Shown one piece after another: positions 26,805 through 32,583 of a stretch of DNA of 42,117 bases. The notes under the pieces were generated by a model. That model saw only the letters and a list, made by a program, of their open reading frames with translations, did not search any database and was not told the DNA's origin. The position numbers and the translations under genes are program-made. The stretch's first letter is position 1; the number at the start of each line of letters is the position of its first letter. Source of the stretch: a virus; IMG/VR virus record IMGVR_UViG_3300009082_000036, positions 1-42,117 of that record; one strand, 5' to 3'.

Positions 26805-26833
26805 TTGACAAAGAATAGCCTTTGTGTTATCAT
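26805..26833 (+). promoter_or_regulatory. Sigma70-type promoter before the RHH-like regulator
   Basis: TTGACA (26805-26810), a 17-base spacer, and TATCAT (26828-26833). The -35 is perfect and the -10 matches 5 of 6. A start near 26840 would give a leader of about 13 bases holding GGAG (26841-26844). This is the best promoter in the window and probably an early or constitutive one. Confidence 0.8.
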
Positions 26834-26864
26834 TGTTACAGGAGTGGAAAAGATGACACAAAGG
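26819..26864. promoter_or_regulatory. 9-bp inverted repeat flanking promoter -10 and start codon
   Basis: CCTTTGTGT (26819-26827) is the exact reverse complement of ACACAAAGG (26856-26864). The left arm lies in the promoter spacer, the right arm in the first codons of the regulator gene. Because the transcript would start between the arms, they cannot form an RNA hairpin, so a protein operator (autoregulation by the encoded regulator) is the likelier reading. Confidence 0.45.
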
Positions 26865-27023
26865 ACTAAATCAATCAGGATTCTCGTCGAAGATTACAAA
26901 TTAATTGAAGCAATATCGAACAAAGAAGATGGCCGGAGATATTATAGGATTTTATCTCAAGCAATCAGAAATTTAGCAAAAGCAAAAAAAATCTTGACAC
27001 CGAATCAAGAAATGGTAATATAA
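26853..27023 (+). CDS. Small ribbon-helix-helix-like regulator
   Basis: A 56-residue protein, MTQRTKSIRILVEDYKLIEA and a helical remainder (RRYYRILSQAIRNLAKAKKI). The short basic strand followed by two helices fits the MetJ/Arc (RHH) DNA-binding fold, which works as a dimer. The start at 26853 is chosen because of GGAG at 26841-26844 and the promoter just upstream; a longer in-frame reading would begin inside the previous gene. It probably controls its own promoter and perhaps the hydrolase promoter that lies in its 3' end. Confidence 0.6.
   Translation: MTQRTKSIRILVEDYKLIEAISNKEDGRRYYRILSQAIRNLAKAKKILTPNQEMVI
26994..27021 (+). promoter_or_regulatory. Second promoter, for the cell-wall hydrolase
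   Basis: TTGACA (26994-26999), a 16-base spacer, and TAATAT (27016-27021). It lies in the last codons of the regulator gene. A start near 27028 would fall at the edge of a perfect 14-bp palindrome, followed by an AGAGG ribosome site and the hydrolase ATG. Confidence 0.6.
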
Positions 27024-27028
27024 GAATA

Positions 27029-27042
27029 ATTGAAATTTCAAT
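27029..27042. promoter_or_regulatory. 14-bp perfect palindrome at the hydrolase promoter (operator candidate)
   Basis: ATTGAAATTTCAAT reads the same on both strands. It sits 7 bases past the -10 box, where a bound repressor would block transcription start. The upstream RHH-like protein or a host factor is a candidate ligand. It is AT-rich, so chance is possible, but its position is apt. Confidence 0.5.
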
Positions 27043-27062
27043 GAACAAAGAGGATTAAATAT

Positions 27063-27605
27063 ATGAGAATAATCGGCGAGCCAAATAGCACAGTTTTTTT
27101 ATTGTCTAACAAAATTAAAATCCCTCATCTATCAATGCCGAAAACATTAACTGTGCGATCGGCTGAGGCTCGCCAAGTCAAAAAGATAGGTGGGGGATTA
27201 TTTTTACTATTGGAGGCGAGCCTATGCATATTCCTTTTAGTTAGTTCTGTTTTTGCTTCTGAAATCCCTATCGAAACAATCGCACGTGAGGCTTCCGGCG
27301 AATCTTTTGAAGCCCAAGTTTGGGTTGCGAGTGTAATAAAAACCCGGATGTCAGAGCGTAAACAAACAGCCGAACAAGTTTGCTTGGCTAAATGGCAATT
27401 TTCTTGCTGGAATGAAGGCGCGCGGCAGAAAGCCCGGACAGCGGAAGAATTGCAGGTTGCCGGAATGGCATGGGCCCAAGCGCAGGCAAATGGCGCAAAT
27501 CTTTACCACGATTGTAGTGTAATGCCGAAATGGGCTAAATCGCCAAAAGTAAAATTCATTAGGAAAATAGGCAGATTGCTTTTTTACAAAGAAGCGAGGG
27601 GGTAA
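27063..27605 (+). CDS. SleB-type cell-wall hydrolase (endolysin candidate)
   Basis: A 180-residue protein. Residues 70-175 match the Hydrolase_2/SleB family: ETIAREASGES with E76/E80 (catalytic and structural acids), VWVASVIKTRM, and the QFSCWN segment near 112-117. These enzymes cleave peptidoglycan glycan strands. A hydrophobic segment at about 46-65 ending SSVFA-SE looks like a signal peptide with a long N-region. The ATG at 27063 is favoured by AGAGG 9 bases upstream and the promoter; ATG 27135 or TTG 27210 (giving MEASLCIFLLVSSVFA) are alternatives. The 5' coding part contains a strong RNA structure (27075-27222). Confidence 0.8.
   Translation: MRIIGEPNSTVFLLSNKIKIPHLSMPKTLTVRSAEARQVKKIGGGLFLLLEASLCIFLLVSSVFASEIPIETIAREASGESFEAQVWVASVIKTRMSERKQTAEQVCLAKWQFSCWNEGARQKARTAEELQVAGMAWAQAQANGANLYHDCSVMPKWAKSPKVKFIRKIGRLLFYKEARG
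27075..27222 (+). other. Nested inverted repeats with pseudoknot potential in the hydrolase 5' region
   Basis: GGCGAGCC (27075-27082) and GCACAGTT (27088-27095) pair with AACTGTGC (27149-27156) and GGCTCGCC (27167-27174). Within their loop, AATCCCTCATCTATC (27119-27133) pairs over 15 positions (two G-U) with GATAGGTGGGGGATT (27185-27199) outside it, giving an H-type pseudoknot. A second GGCGAGCC copy (27215-27222) competes for 27167-27174. It may be a translational switch, or a small palindromic insertion element now read as coding sequence. Confidence 0.6.
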
Positions 27606-27606
27606 A

Positions 27607-27861
27607 ATGCCAATCAATATATCTGAGAAACGAGCAAATAGGTCAATCGTAATGAGCTATCTAAAATCGGTCAGGAAAGAAGTTTTGCAACACATGATAC
27701 AACGCCAAGAGGTAGAAAACATAGAAAAAGGTTATCAAGATCGCTCGAATTACTACGAACTCAATATGCAAAATGCCTCAAAGGATAAACTTATAGCGTA
27801 TTATATGTTGATAAAATCAAGGCGATGTGTAACGGATAAAGAAAGACACAGGTGCGAATAA
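27607..27861 (+). CDS. Unknown 84-residue protein
   Basis: A soluble, basic, helical protein, MPINISEKRANRSIVMSYLK onward, with Cys near the C-terminus. It follows the hydrolase by one base and its stop overlaps the next ATG. No family recognised; probably an early accessory protein. Confidence 0.55.
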   Translation: MPINISEKRANRSIVMSYLKSVRKEVLQHMIQRQEVENIEKGYQDRSNYYELNMQNASKDKLIAYYMLIKSRRCVTDKERHRCE

Positions 27862-27983
27862 TGAACGAATTAACAAAACTTTTAGAAGAATTAAAGAATT
27901 TTGATGAGAAAGAAGTTTTTGACAAAATTGGTTTCAAAATAAAGGAAGGTGATTTAAATGAAAATAGAGATACGAAAAGTTGA
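27861..27983 (+). CDS. Unknown 40-residue acidic protein
   Basis: Product MNELTKLLEELKNFDEKEVF onward is a short acidic helix with a charged tail. It shares a base with the previous stop and overlaps the nuclease start by 26 bp. An AAGGAAGG ribosome site for the nuclease lies within it, so it may mainly couple translation. Confidence 0.4.
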   Translation: MNELTKLLEELKNFDEKEVFDKIGFKIKEGDLNENRDTKS

Positions 27984-28683
27984 CGAAAAAAGAGGAATAA
28001 TCCAGATTACTACAAGCGATGAGCGCTGGTATATCAAGCAAGACGAACAATTAAACAATATATTCGTTCCTTCGGTAACATGGATTTGTGAACATTACCC
28101 AAAGGGTATCGGATTTTACAAGTGGTTATCTCAGCGTTCTTGGGATGAATCAGAAGCATTGAAGGAAGCAGCTGGCGAGAAAGGAAGCCGAGTCCATAGG
28201 GCTATTGATGATTTAATTTGCGGTAAGACGATACTCATTGATTCTAAATATGCCGCTAATGATGAAGAAGCAAAAGAACTCACCGTCGCGGAATATGAAG
28301 CCGTAATGTCTTTCGTGGAATGGTGCAAAGACAAGAAACCAAAATTCCTTCAACACGACTTTGTGGTGTGGGGCGATGGATATGCCGGGACAGTTGACGC
28401 TTTATGTGAAATAGAGGATAAAAAATACATCATTGATTTTAAGACTTCGCAAAGTATCTGGCCGAGCCACGAACTGCAACTTTCAGCTTATAAACACGCC
28501 TTTGACGAGGTTAACCTTGCAATTCTTCAATTAGGGTATCGCTTGAATAAAAAGAAATATAAGTTTACCGAAATTGAGGACAAGTTTGATTTATTTTTGG
28601 CAGCAAAGCAAATATGGGCGAATGAAACTGAAGGAGTTATCCCATTACAAAAAGATTACCCAATGGAGTTGCGGCTTGAATAA
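27958..28683 (+). CDS. PD-(D/E)XK nuclease, RecB/Cas4-like
   Basis: A 241-residue protein with the RecB-nuclease order: GSRVHRAIDDLI (H80), GYAGTVDALCEI (D147), YIIDFKTSQS (D160, K162) and ELQLSAYKHA (Q174, Y178). These residues bind Mg and cut DNA. Upstream, the segment VPSVTWICEHYPKGIGFYKW is typical of phage members. It probably serves recombination or DNA end-processing during replication. No Fe-S cysteines are seen, so it is closer to stand-alone phage exonucleases than to Cas4. Confidence 0.87.
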   Translation: MKIEIRKVDEKRGIIQITTSDERWYIKQDEQLNNIFVPSVTWICEHYPKGIGFYKWLSQRSWDESEALKEAAGEKGSRVHRAIDDLICGKTILIDSKYAANDEEAKELTVAEYEAVMSFVEWCKDKKPKFLQHDFVVWGDGYAGTVDALCEIEDKKYIIDFKTSQSIWPSHELQLSAYKHAFDEVNLAILQLGYRLNKKKYKFTEIEDKFDLFLAAKQIWANETEGVIPLQKDYPMELRLE

Positions 28684-29140
28684 TTTTATTTGCTGGTTGT
28701 GTTTTAAATATTTTGAATATGAAGGCGAAAAATATAAAGACATTGTTTGCCCTCATTGTGGAGTATTAAATTCTATCTATAATCCCGCAGATTTTCAACC
28801 GATAGAAAACGAGGAGGAAAAAATGAAAATTAAATTAAGCGATTACATCAAAGCAGATGTGGATGTAAAACAGGGAGATATAATTAAAATTCTCGATGAA
28901 GGTATCGAAACAGAAAATGAGAATTTTACTAACGATGACGGAACGCCCAAGATTGATCATATTTTCAAAATATCTCTTGTTGATGGCGAGGAAAGAAAAA
29001 TCTCAATGAATAAAACCTCATTAAAAAAATTCGTTGAAAAGTATGGTAACGAATCTACCATGTGGGTGGGGAAAACCGCCGTAGTTAATGTAGTAATGAA
29101 TACCAATGGTAAAAAAGGGATAGTTTTGGATCCTCAATGA
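28676..29140 (+). CDS. Zinc-ribbon plus OB-like protein (ssDNA-binding candidate)
   Basis: Start TTG 28676 has GGAG 7 bases upstream and overlaps the nuclease end; it yields a 154-residue protein with a zinc ribbon (CWLC ... CPHC, residues 6-9 and 26-29) followed by a beta-domain starting MKIKLSDYIKADVDVKQGD. A very strong GAGGAGG site stands before ATG 28823, so a 105-residue form without the ribbon may also be made. The beta-domain (GDIIKILDEGIE, MNKTSLKKFVEKYG, WVGKTAVVNVV) recalls OB-like phage proteins near replication genes. ssDNA binding is inferred. Confidence 0.6.
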   Translation: MNNFICWLCFKYFEYEGEKYKDIVCPHCGVLNSIYNPADFQPIENEEEKMKIKLSDYIKADVDVKQGDIIKILDEGIETENENFTNDDGTPKIDHIFKISLVDGEERKISMNKTSLKKFVEKYGNESTMWVGKTAVVNVVMNTNGKKGIVLDPQ

Positions 29141-29523
29141 GAAAATCTAAGTGGTGTAAAGATTTTGTCATCAATCCTAATAAGCCAAGAGCAAGGGGGT
29201 ATTATATGCGAGAAACTGATATAGAAATAAGTGTAAGAAACAAAAATCTAAAAGAAGAACAAAGGATAAACTTTGCAGCATTGCAGACGAAGTGTAAGCG
29301 GGTTTCAGGTAAGGATAAACTCAAAGAGTTGTTTCTATCACGCCCTAACCAGTGGATTATCCTTCCAGAAATACTTAATCTCAGGGTAGCCCAGTATAAT
29401 TCACGCATTTTGGATTTGAGAGCCGAAGGAATGAATATCATCAACGATTGGCAAATGGTTGATGGCGTTAAACATAGTGCGTATATGCTGGTTGAAGAAA
29501 ATCAGACGGCGAGTTTATTTTAA
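29137..29523 (+). CDS. Winged-helix DNA-binding protein
   Basis: A 128-residue protein whose C-terminal half (KLKELFLSRPNQWIILPEIL, then NLRVAQYNSRILDLRAEGMN) fits a phage winged-helix domain in which the AQYNSRILDLR part is the recognition helix. HSAYMLVE closes the wing. It lies between the OB-like gene and the initiator-like gene, so it may help origin recognition or act as a regulator. ATG overlaps the preceding TGA. Confidence 0.65.
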   Translation: MRKSKWCKDFVINPNKPRARGYYMRETDIEISVRNKNLKEEQRINFAALQTKCKRVSGKDKLKELFLSRPNQWIILPEILNLRVAQYNSRILDLRAEGMNIINDWQMVDGVKHSAYMLVEENQTASLF

Positions 29524-29541
29524 CCTTTATTTTACTTTGTA

Positions 29542-29550
29542 GGGGGGGGG
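29542..29550 (+). promoter_or_regulatory. Nine-G tract acting as ribosome binding site
   Basis: A run of nine G lies 1-2 bases before ATG 29552 and is the only Shine-Dalgarno-like sequence for the initiator-like gene. Runs of this length slip during replication, so the spacing and strength of this site could vary among phage copies. Confidence 0.6.
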
Positions 29551-29551
29551 A

Positions 29552-30280
29552 ATGGCAAGAATACGTTATTTAAAACCTGATTTCTTTTTTGATGAAGATT
29601 TAACCGAATTACCCTATGAACATAGACTGGCATTTTCTGGTCTTTGGTGCTATGCGGATCGTAAGGGCAGATTGGAAGATAGCCCGAAAAAGCTAAAGGC
29701 GGTCATTTTTCCCTATGGTAAAGAAAATATGGATAAAATTTTAGATGATTTAACCAAAAAACCCTTTATTGTCCGGTATCAGGCGAATGGTAAGAAATAT
29801 CTACAAATCGTTAATTTTGAAGAGCATCAGAAGCCCCATCATACCGAAAAAGAAAGCACCATTCCACCACCAGAACAGACATTAACCGTTAAAGATACGT
29901 TAAAAGACGGTGAGAAAAAGGAAGGAATGGAAAAGGGAATGGGGATGGGTAATGGGGATGGAAAAGGAAACACGGCTTCGCCAGTTTTACAAACTGCTTT
30001 AAATAAAGTTTATAAAGAGGGCCTGAATATTTACGCCTTATTAAACAAACTAAAAAAAGAAAGCAAGGTTGGGGCGCGTCTCCCGGAAGAAGTTATTTTA
30101 AGGGTTTGCAATAACTATACTCAAAACAAGGTGAAGGTGGAAAATCAATGGGCTTGGTTTACTAAGGCGATCATTGGCGCTTGGGAGCAATGGAATGTTG
30201 AACAAAATATAAAAGATAGCGATAAATTCAAACATAGCGCGGTAAGTATCAAAGATATTCTAACCCTATGCCAAAAGTAA
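29552..30280 (+). CDS. Phage replication initiator-like protein
   Basis: A 242-residue protein. The N-terminal ~100 residues (MARIRYLKPDFFFDEDLTEL, HRLAFSGLWCYADRKGRLED, IVRYQANGKKYLQIVNFEEH) form the winged-helix domain of phage replisome-organiser or initiator proteins. A Lys/Gly-rich linker with GMGMGNGDGKG follows, then a helical C-terminus (about 145-240) that may recruit a host helicase, by analogy with DnaD/DnaT-type proteins. With no phage polymerase present, this is the likely link to host replication machinery. Confidence 0.72.
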   Translation: MARIRYLKPDFFFDEDLTELPYEHRLAFSGLWCYADRKGRLEDSPKKLKAVIFPYGKENMDKILDDLTKKPFIVRYQANGKKYLQIVNFEEHQKPHHTEKESTIPPPEQTLTVKDTLKDGEKKEGMEKGMGMGNGDGKGNTASPVLQTALNKVYKEGLNIYALLNKLKKESKVGARLPEEVILRVCNNYTQNKVKVENQWAWFTKAIIGAWEQWNVEQNIKDSDKFKHSAVSIKDILTLCQK

Positions 30281-30308
30281 CCACACAGAAAATGGGGAAA
30301 TTATAAAT

Positions 30309-30431
30309 GGCTGGATTGGTAAGGAAAGAAAAAGGAGAATGGGCAGTTACGGCACTTCGTGGGTAGCTAATTCCCCTGTGCCTAATGGATACCTCACCTG
30401 CCAATAGTCCAGCCAATAGTTAAAGGAGAGG
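30309..30431 (+). ncRNA. Structured leader RNA element A (before gene 30436)
   Basis: GGCTGGA (30309-30315) pairs with TCCAGCC (30408-30414) and TTGG (30316-30319) with CCAA (30401-30404), with a 3-base bulge. Inside, GGCAC/GTGCC and GGCAG/CTGCC can form more hairpins. The 3' side, CCTGCCAAT and then GCCAATAGTTAAAGGAGAGG (30412-30431), recurs in element C, and TGCCAAT...GCCAA also in element B. The last 20 nt hold the ribosome site of the next gene, so folding may control its translation. Confidence 0.65.
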
Positions 30432-30435
30432 AAAA

Positions 30436-30678
30436 ATGAAAGAAAAAGTTTATAGTTTTACTATTGAAGAATGGGATAAAGCATTAAAACGAGCTGATGA
30501 AATTATGAAACAGACTAATGGACACGAATATATACGCATCCTAAAAACTCGTTGCCAATTATGCGGTCGTAGCCCTCGCCAAAAAGGAATATGCAAGCAT
30601 TGGCAAATATCACTTATAAATAGATTATTGTTTGTATTAATGAACAAAGAAACTGAGTTAACCATCAAAGAGGCCTAA
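30436..30678 (+). CDS. 80-residue Cys-containing protein
   Basis: Product begins MKEKVYSFTIEEWDKALKRA and includes CQLCGRSPRQKGICKH (about 38-54), a possible zinc site of three Cys and one His. The gene is headed by RNA element A and its AAAGGAGAGG ribosome site. No family recognised; the zinc site suggests nucleic-acid or protein binding. Confidence 0.6.
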   Translation: MKEKVYSFTIEEWDKALKRADEIMKQTNGHEYIRILKTRCQLCGRSPRQKGICKHWQISLINRLLFVLMNKETELTIKEA

Positions 30679-30679
30679 A

Positions 30680-30742
30680 ATGCCTAACTCATCAGAAGGA
30701 CAACTTTCCCAATTCAAATCAATTATAGTGCGTAAGGAATGA
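30680..30742 (+). CDS. Possible 20-residue peptide
   Basis: MPNSSEGQLSQFKSIIVRKE has AAAGAGG upstream and its stop overlaps the next ATG. It may be a real tiny protein or only a coupling peptide for the Cys-rich gene. Confidence 0.3.
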   Translation: MPNSSEGQLSQFKSIIVRKE

Positions 30743-30918
30743 AAAAACATAAGAAAAATATGTCGCCTTGTATTACTTGTAAAGACGTTTGTTATATGAC
30801 TAATTGCACTTGCGATAAATATGTAAAATGGCGATGGGGAAATAGACTACAAAAAGATAAAAATAACTTGCCGAGAGGAGTGAGAAGATGGAAACTGAAG
30901 ATACAAGAGAGTTTATAA
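30739..30918 (+). CDS. Small Cys-rich zinc-binding protein
   Basis: A 59-residue basic protein with five cysteines, SPCITCKDVCYMTNCTCDKY at residues 9-28, followed by WRWGNR. Proteins with this pattern (CxxCxxxCxxxxCxC then YxxWR) are found in many phages of low-GC hosts; the role is unknown, and zinc binding is likely. Its 3' end overlaps the next gene by 31 bp. Confidence 0.6.
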   Translation: MKKHKKNMSPCITCKDVCYMTNCTCDKYVKWRWGNRLQKDKNNLPRGVRRWKLKIQESL

Positions 30919-31067
30919 TTATAATATTGTTGTTAGTAAGCTTTGCAATATTTATAACTTGGTTTAGGGCATCTCAAGAAGCAAATGTATTCAATAGGTT
31001 TTCAGATAAAAAGATTACGACTTGGGAAGCAATATGGGCAGATTTTAGGATATTACCAAATAACTAA
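30888..31067 (+). CDS. Small single-span membrane protein
   Basis: A 59-residue protein with one membrane helix (about 9-26, FIIIILLLVSFAIFITWF) and a soluble tail, NRFSDKKITTWEAIWADFRI. The tail matches a wording seen in many small phage membrane proteins (YNRxTGxxxTWWDAxWxxLRV), for which superinfection or early-infection roles have been proposed. The ribosome site is GAGAGGAG. Confidence 0.65.
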   Translation: METEDTREFIIIILLLVSFAIFITWFRASQEANVFNRFSDKKITTWEAIWADFRILPNN

Positions 31068-31069
31068 TC

Positions 31070-31122
31070 GGCTCTGGCTGTGATAATTTTCTGCGCATCT
31101 TTTGCCAATCACAGTCTTAGCC
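31070..31122 (+). ncRNA. Structured RNA element B
   Basis: GGCTGTGAT (31076-31084) pairs with ATCACAGTC (31108-31116), one G-U, and GGCT (31070-31073) with AGCC (31119-31122), giving a two-part hairpin with a 23-nt loop. The 3' side has the pattern TGCCAAT-n-GCCAA shared with elements A and C. It starts three bases after the membrane protein's stop and runs directly into element C. No T-run follows, so it is not a plain terminator. Confidence 0.6.
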
Positions 31123-31125
31123 AAA

Positions 31126-31253
31126 GGTTACTGGGGGTTGTGGTGGAAAAAGACACTATGGCGGCGTCCCAGAGTTATCGCAAAACGTCTGTAGATAATG
31201 TGTAGGGCTGAAATTCCCTGCCAATCCCCAGTAGCCAATAGTTAAAGGAGAGG
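31126..31253 (+). ncRNA. Structured leader RNA element C (before gene 31263)
   Basis: A 15-bp stem joins 31126-31140 (GGTTACTGGGGGTTG) and 31222-31236 (CAATCCCCAGTAGCC) with two G-U pairs. Inside, GTTATC/GATAAT and TCCC/GGG can form a second hairpin. The interior is 80-odd bases, nearly the length of element A's interior, and both contain GGAAA...ATGG. The last 20 nt (31234-31253) are identical to the last 20 nt of element A and hold the ribosome site for the next gene. Stem sequences differ from A and B while pairing is kept. Confidence 0.7.
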
Positions 31254-31262
31254 GGGTGACCA

Positions 31263-31457
31263 ATGAACAAAGTAGATAGGGAGAAATTTGAAAAAGAAGA
31301 ATTTAACGCTTGGTTAGGACACGCATTAGATTACTTCTTAGAAGTTTTAAATGAAGAGAAATCAGTAGAAACTGCGAGAGAAGATTTAGCCTCGTTTAGA
31401 AATTCTGAATATTATACAGGAACAAGAGAAGAATTTAAACGAATCATTGAAGATTAG
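31263..31457 (+). CDS. 64-residue acidic protein after RNA element C
   Basis: Product begins MNKVDREKFEKEEFNAWLGH and is helical and acidic. Its first 18 bases are identical to those of the gene at 31618, so the two share MNKVDR. No family recognised. Its translation start lies 10 bases past element C. Confidence 0.55.
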   Translation: MNKVDREKFEKEEFNAWLGHALDYFLEVLNEEKSVETAREDLASFRNSEYYTGTREEFKRIIED

Positions 31458-31472
31458 AAAGGAGCGAATGAG

Positions 31473-31616
31473 ATGAGGTATATTATTGCTAAATGTGTTG
31501 GTTGTGGTAAGAAAAGAGAAATTAAAGAAAATGAAATTCCTAAAGGTGAACACCCTTGTTGCGATGATTGCGGAATGCCAATGATTGCAGAACAAGCAGA
31601 AATTAGGAGCGAATGA
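31473..31616 (+). CDS. 47-residue zinc-ribbon protein
   Basis: Two CxxC-type knuckles, CVGCGKKREIKENEIPKG and CCDDCG, define a zinc ribbon of about 25 residues. The ribosome site and start, GGAGCGAATGAGATGA, recur exactly at the next gene's start. Probably a nucleic-acid or protein-binding accessory factor. Confidence 0.6.
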   Translation: MRYIIAKCVGCGKKREIKENEIPKGEHPCCDDCGMPMIAEQAEIRSE

Positions 31617-31617
31617 G

Positions 31618-32094
31618 ATGAACAAAGTAGATAGGATAGCAAAGATAATCAGTGATAAGTTGAAACCTTATGTCATCTCATTTTTATCAGATAAGTTCTC
31701 AAATGAACTAGCACAAGAGATAATTGCTGAACTTAAGAAAGATGGCTTTTTTCTTTCCTCACAGGATTTAGTAGATTTATACACCCGTAAGAAAGCACCG
31801 CACGAATTTGGGTTAGAGAAAAAACCCGTAACCTCTGACGATATGTTAAAAGACGCAGAGAAACACGGAGTGGTAGGGAAAGATTATTGCACAGGGCATA
31901 TGAAAACATTCAGAGTAGATGACGAGTTATGCCAAGAATGTGGGAAGAAAACAAAGCCTGAAAAAGTTGCAGTGCCTGAAAAAATAACTTCTGAAGCACT
32001 GTGTTATGGGTCTTATAATAGCTTAGTCAAAATATTGGGAGAGCGAATCAACCAACTTATTGACTGGGCAAAATCGGTAGAGGAGAGGATATGA
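31618..32094 (+). CDS. 158-residue protein with a Cys cluster
   Basis: The start at 31618 is chosen because of AGGAGCG upstream and the shared MNKVDR beginning with the 31263 gene. A helical N-terminus (ISDKLKPYVISFLSDKFSNE) is followed by a possible zinc site (CTGHMKTFRVDDELCQECGK) and a helical end. No family recognised. Confidence 0.55.
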   Translation: MNKVDRIAKIISDKLKPYVISFLSDKFSNELAQEIIAELKKDGFFLSSQDLVDLYTRKKAPHEFGLEKKPVTSDDMLKDAEKHGVVGKDYCTGHMKTFRVDDELCQECGKKTKPEKVAVPEKITSEALCYGSYNSLVKILGERINQLIDWAKSVEERI

Positions 32095-32327
32095 AGATAA
32101 AAAGATTATCGTGTAGTGCGTGCGGAATGTTGTTCGGTGATTCAAAGGGTGAGCACGATTTAATTGGATTGAGCATTACTGTTACTACTGTTACTACTAT
32201 TTTAAAACCAGAAATAACCCCAGAAGTAAGAAGAGAATTAATAAGACAAATATTCCCCTATCATCTTGATAAGACTTATAATATTTGTTTTCCTTGTTGG
32301 TTAAAAAGTTTGGGAGTTAAACCATAA
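32091..32327 (+). CDS. 78-residue two-knuckle zinc protein
   Basis: CSACG near the N-terminus and CFPC near the C-terminus could bind one zinc, with a helical middle containing PEVRRELIRQIFPYHLDKTY. The ATG overlaps the previous stop. No family recognised; this layout is frequent among phage accessory proteins. Confidence 0.55.
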   Translation: MKIKRLSCSACGMLFGDSKGEHDLIGLSITVTTVTTILKPEITPEVRRELIRQIFPYHLDKTYNICFPCWLKSLGVKP

Positions 32328-32340
32328 GAAAGGAGGAGAA

Positions 32341-32583
32341 ATGAGGAACGTTGTCGTAATAGAGAATGAACGGATAGCTAAGCAACAGGAACTCAAGGAA
32401 GCAGAAAAGAACAACTTTCAAGTGGCGCAAGAAATATTGTTGTTGCAAAAAGATATAATTAATTTACAAGCCAAGAAAAAAGACCTTGAAATATCTGCTG
32501 GTAAGTCATCGCATATCATAAGAATATTACGTATAGAATTGAAAGCCCTTGAAAATGAGTTCTGGAATACTAAAAACATCTAA
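32341..32583 (+). CDS. 80-residue coiled-coil protein
   Basis: Long heptad helix, QQELKEAEKNNFQVAQEILL and onward, covering nearly all residues. AAGGAGGAG ribosome site. It overlaps the NinG/HNH-like gene by 29 bp. No family recognised; a dimerising structural or regulatory role is possible. Confidence 0.55.
   Translation: MRNVVVIENERIAKQQELKEAEKNNFQVAQEILLLQKDIINLQAKKKDLEISAGKSSHIIRILRIELKALENEFWNTKNI

Noticed and set aside
26357-27605. Integrase, lambda-type repressor or partition genes indicating a temperate or plasmid-like phage
   Set aside because: None recognised in any frame. The RHH-like protein is the only candidate regulator, and on its own it does not prove lysogeny.
27915-27945. 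Promoter at TTGACA near 27919 within the 40-residue gene
   Set aside because: No acceptable -10 box lies 16-18 bases downstream.
30307-30366. 19-residue reading frame MAGLVRKEKGEWAVTALRG inside element A
   Set aside because: It has no ribosome site, and its codons are accounted for by the RNA stem and inner hairpins. A leader peptide is not excluded but unsupported.
30309-30414. tRNA gene: GGCTGGA/TCCAGCC looks like a 7-bp acceptor stem followed by A
   Set aside because: There is no T-arm (TTCRA) next to the 3' arm, no plausible anticodon arm, and the length is too great. Related elements B and C have other stem lengths.
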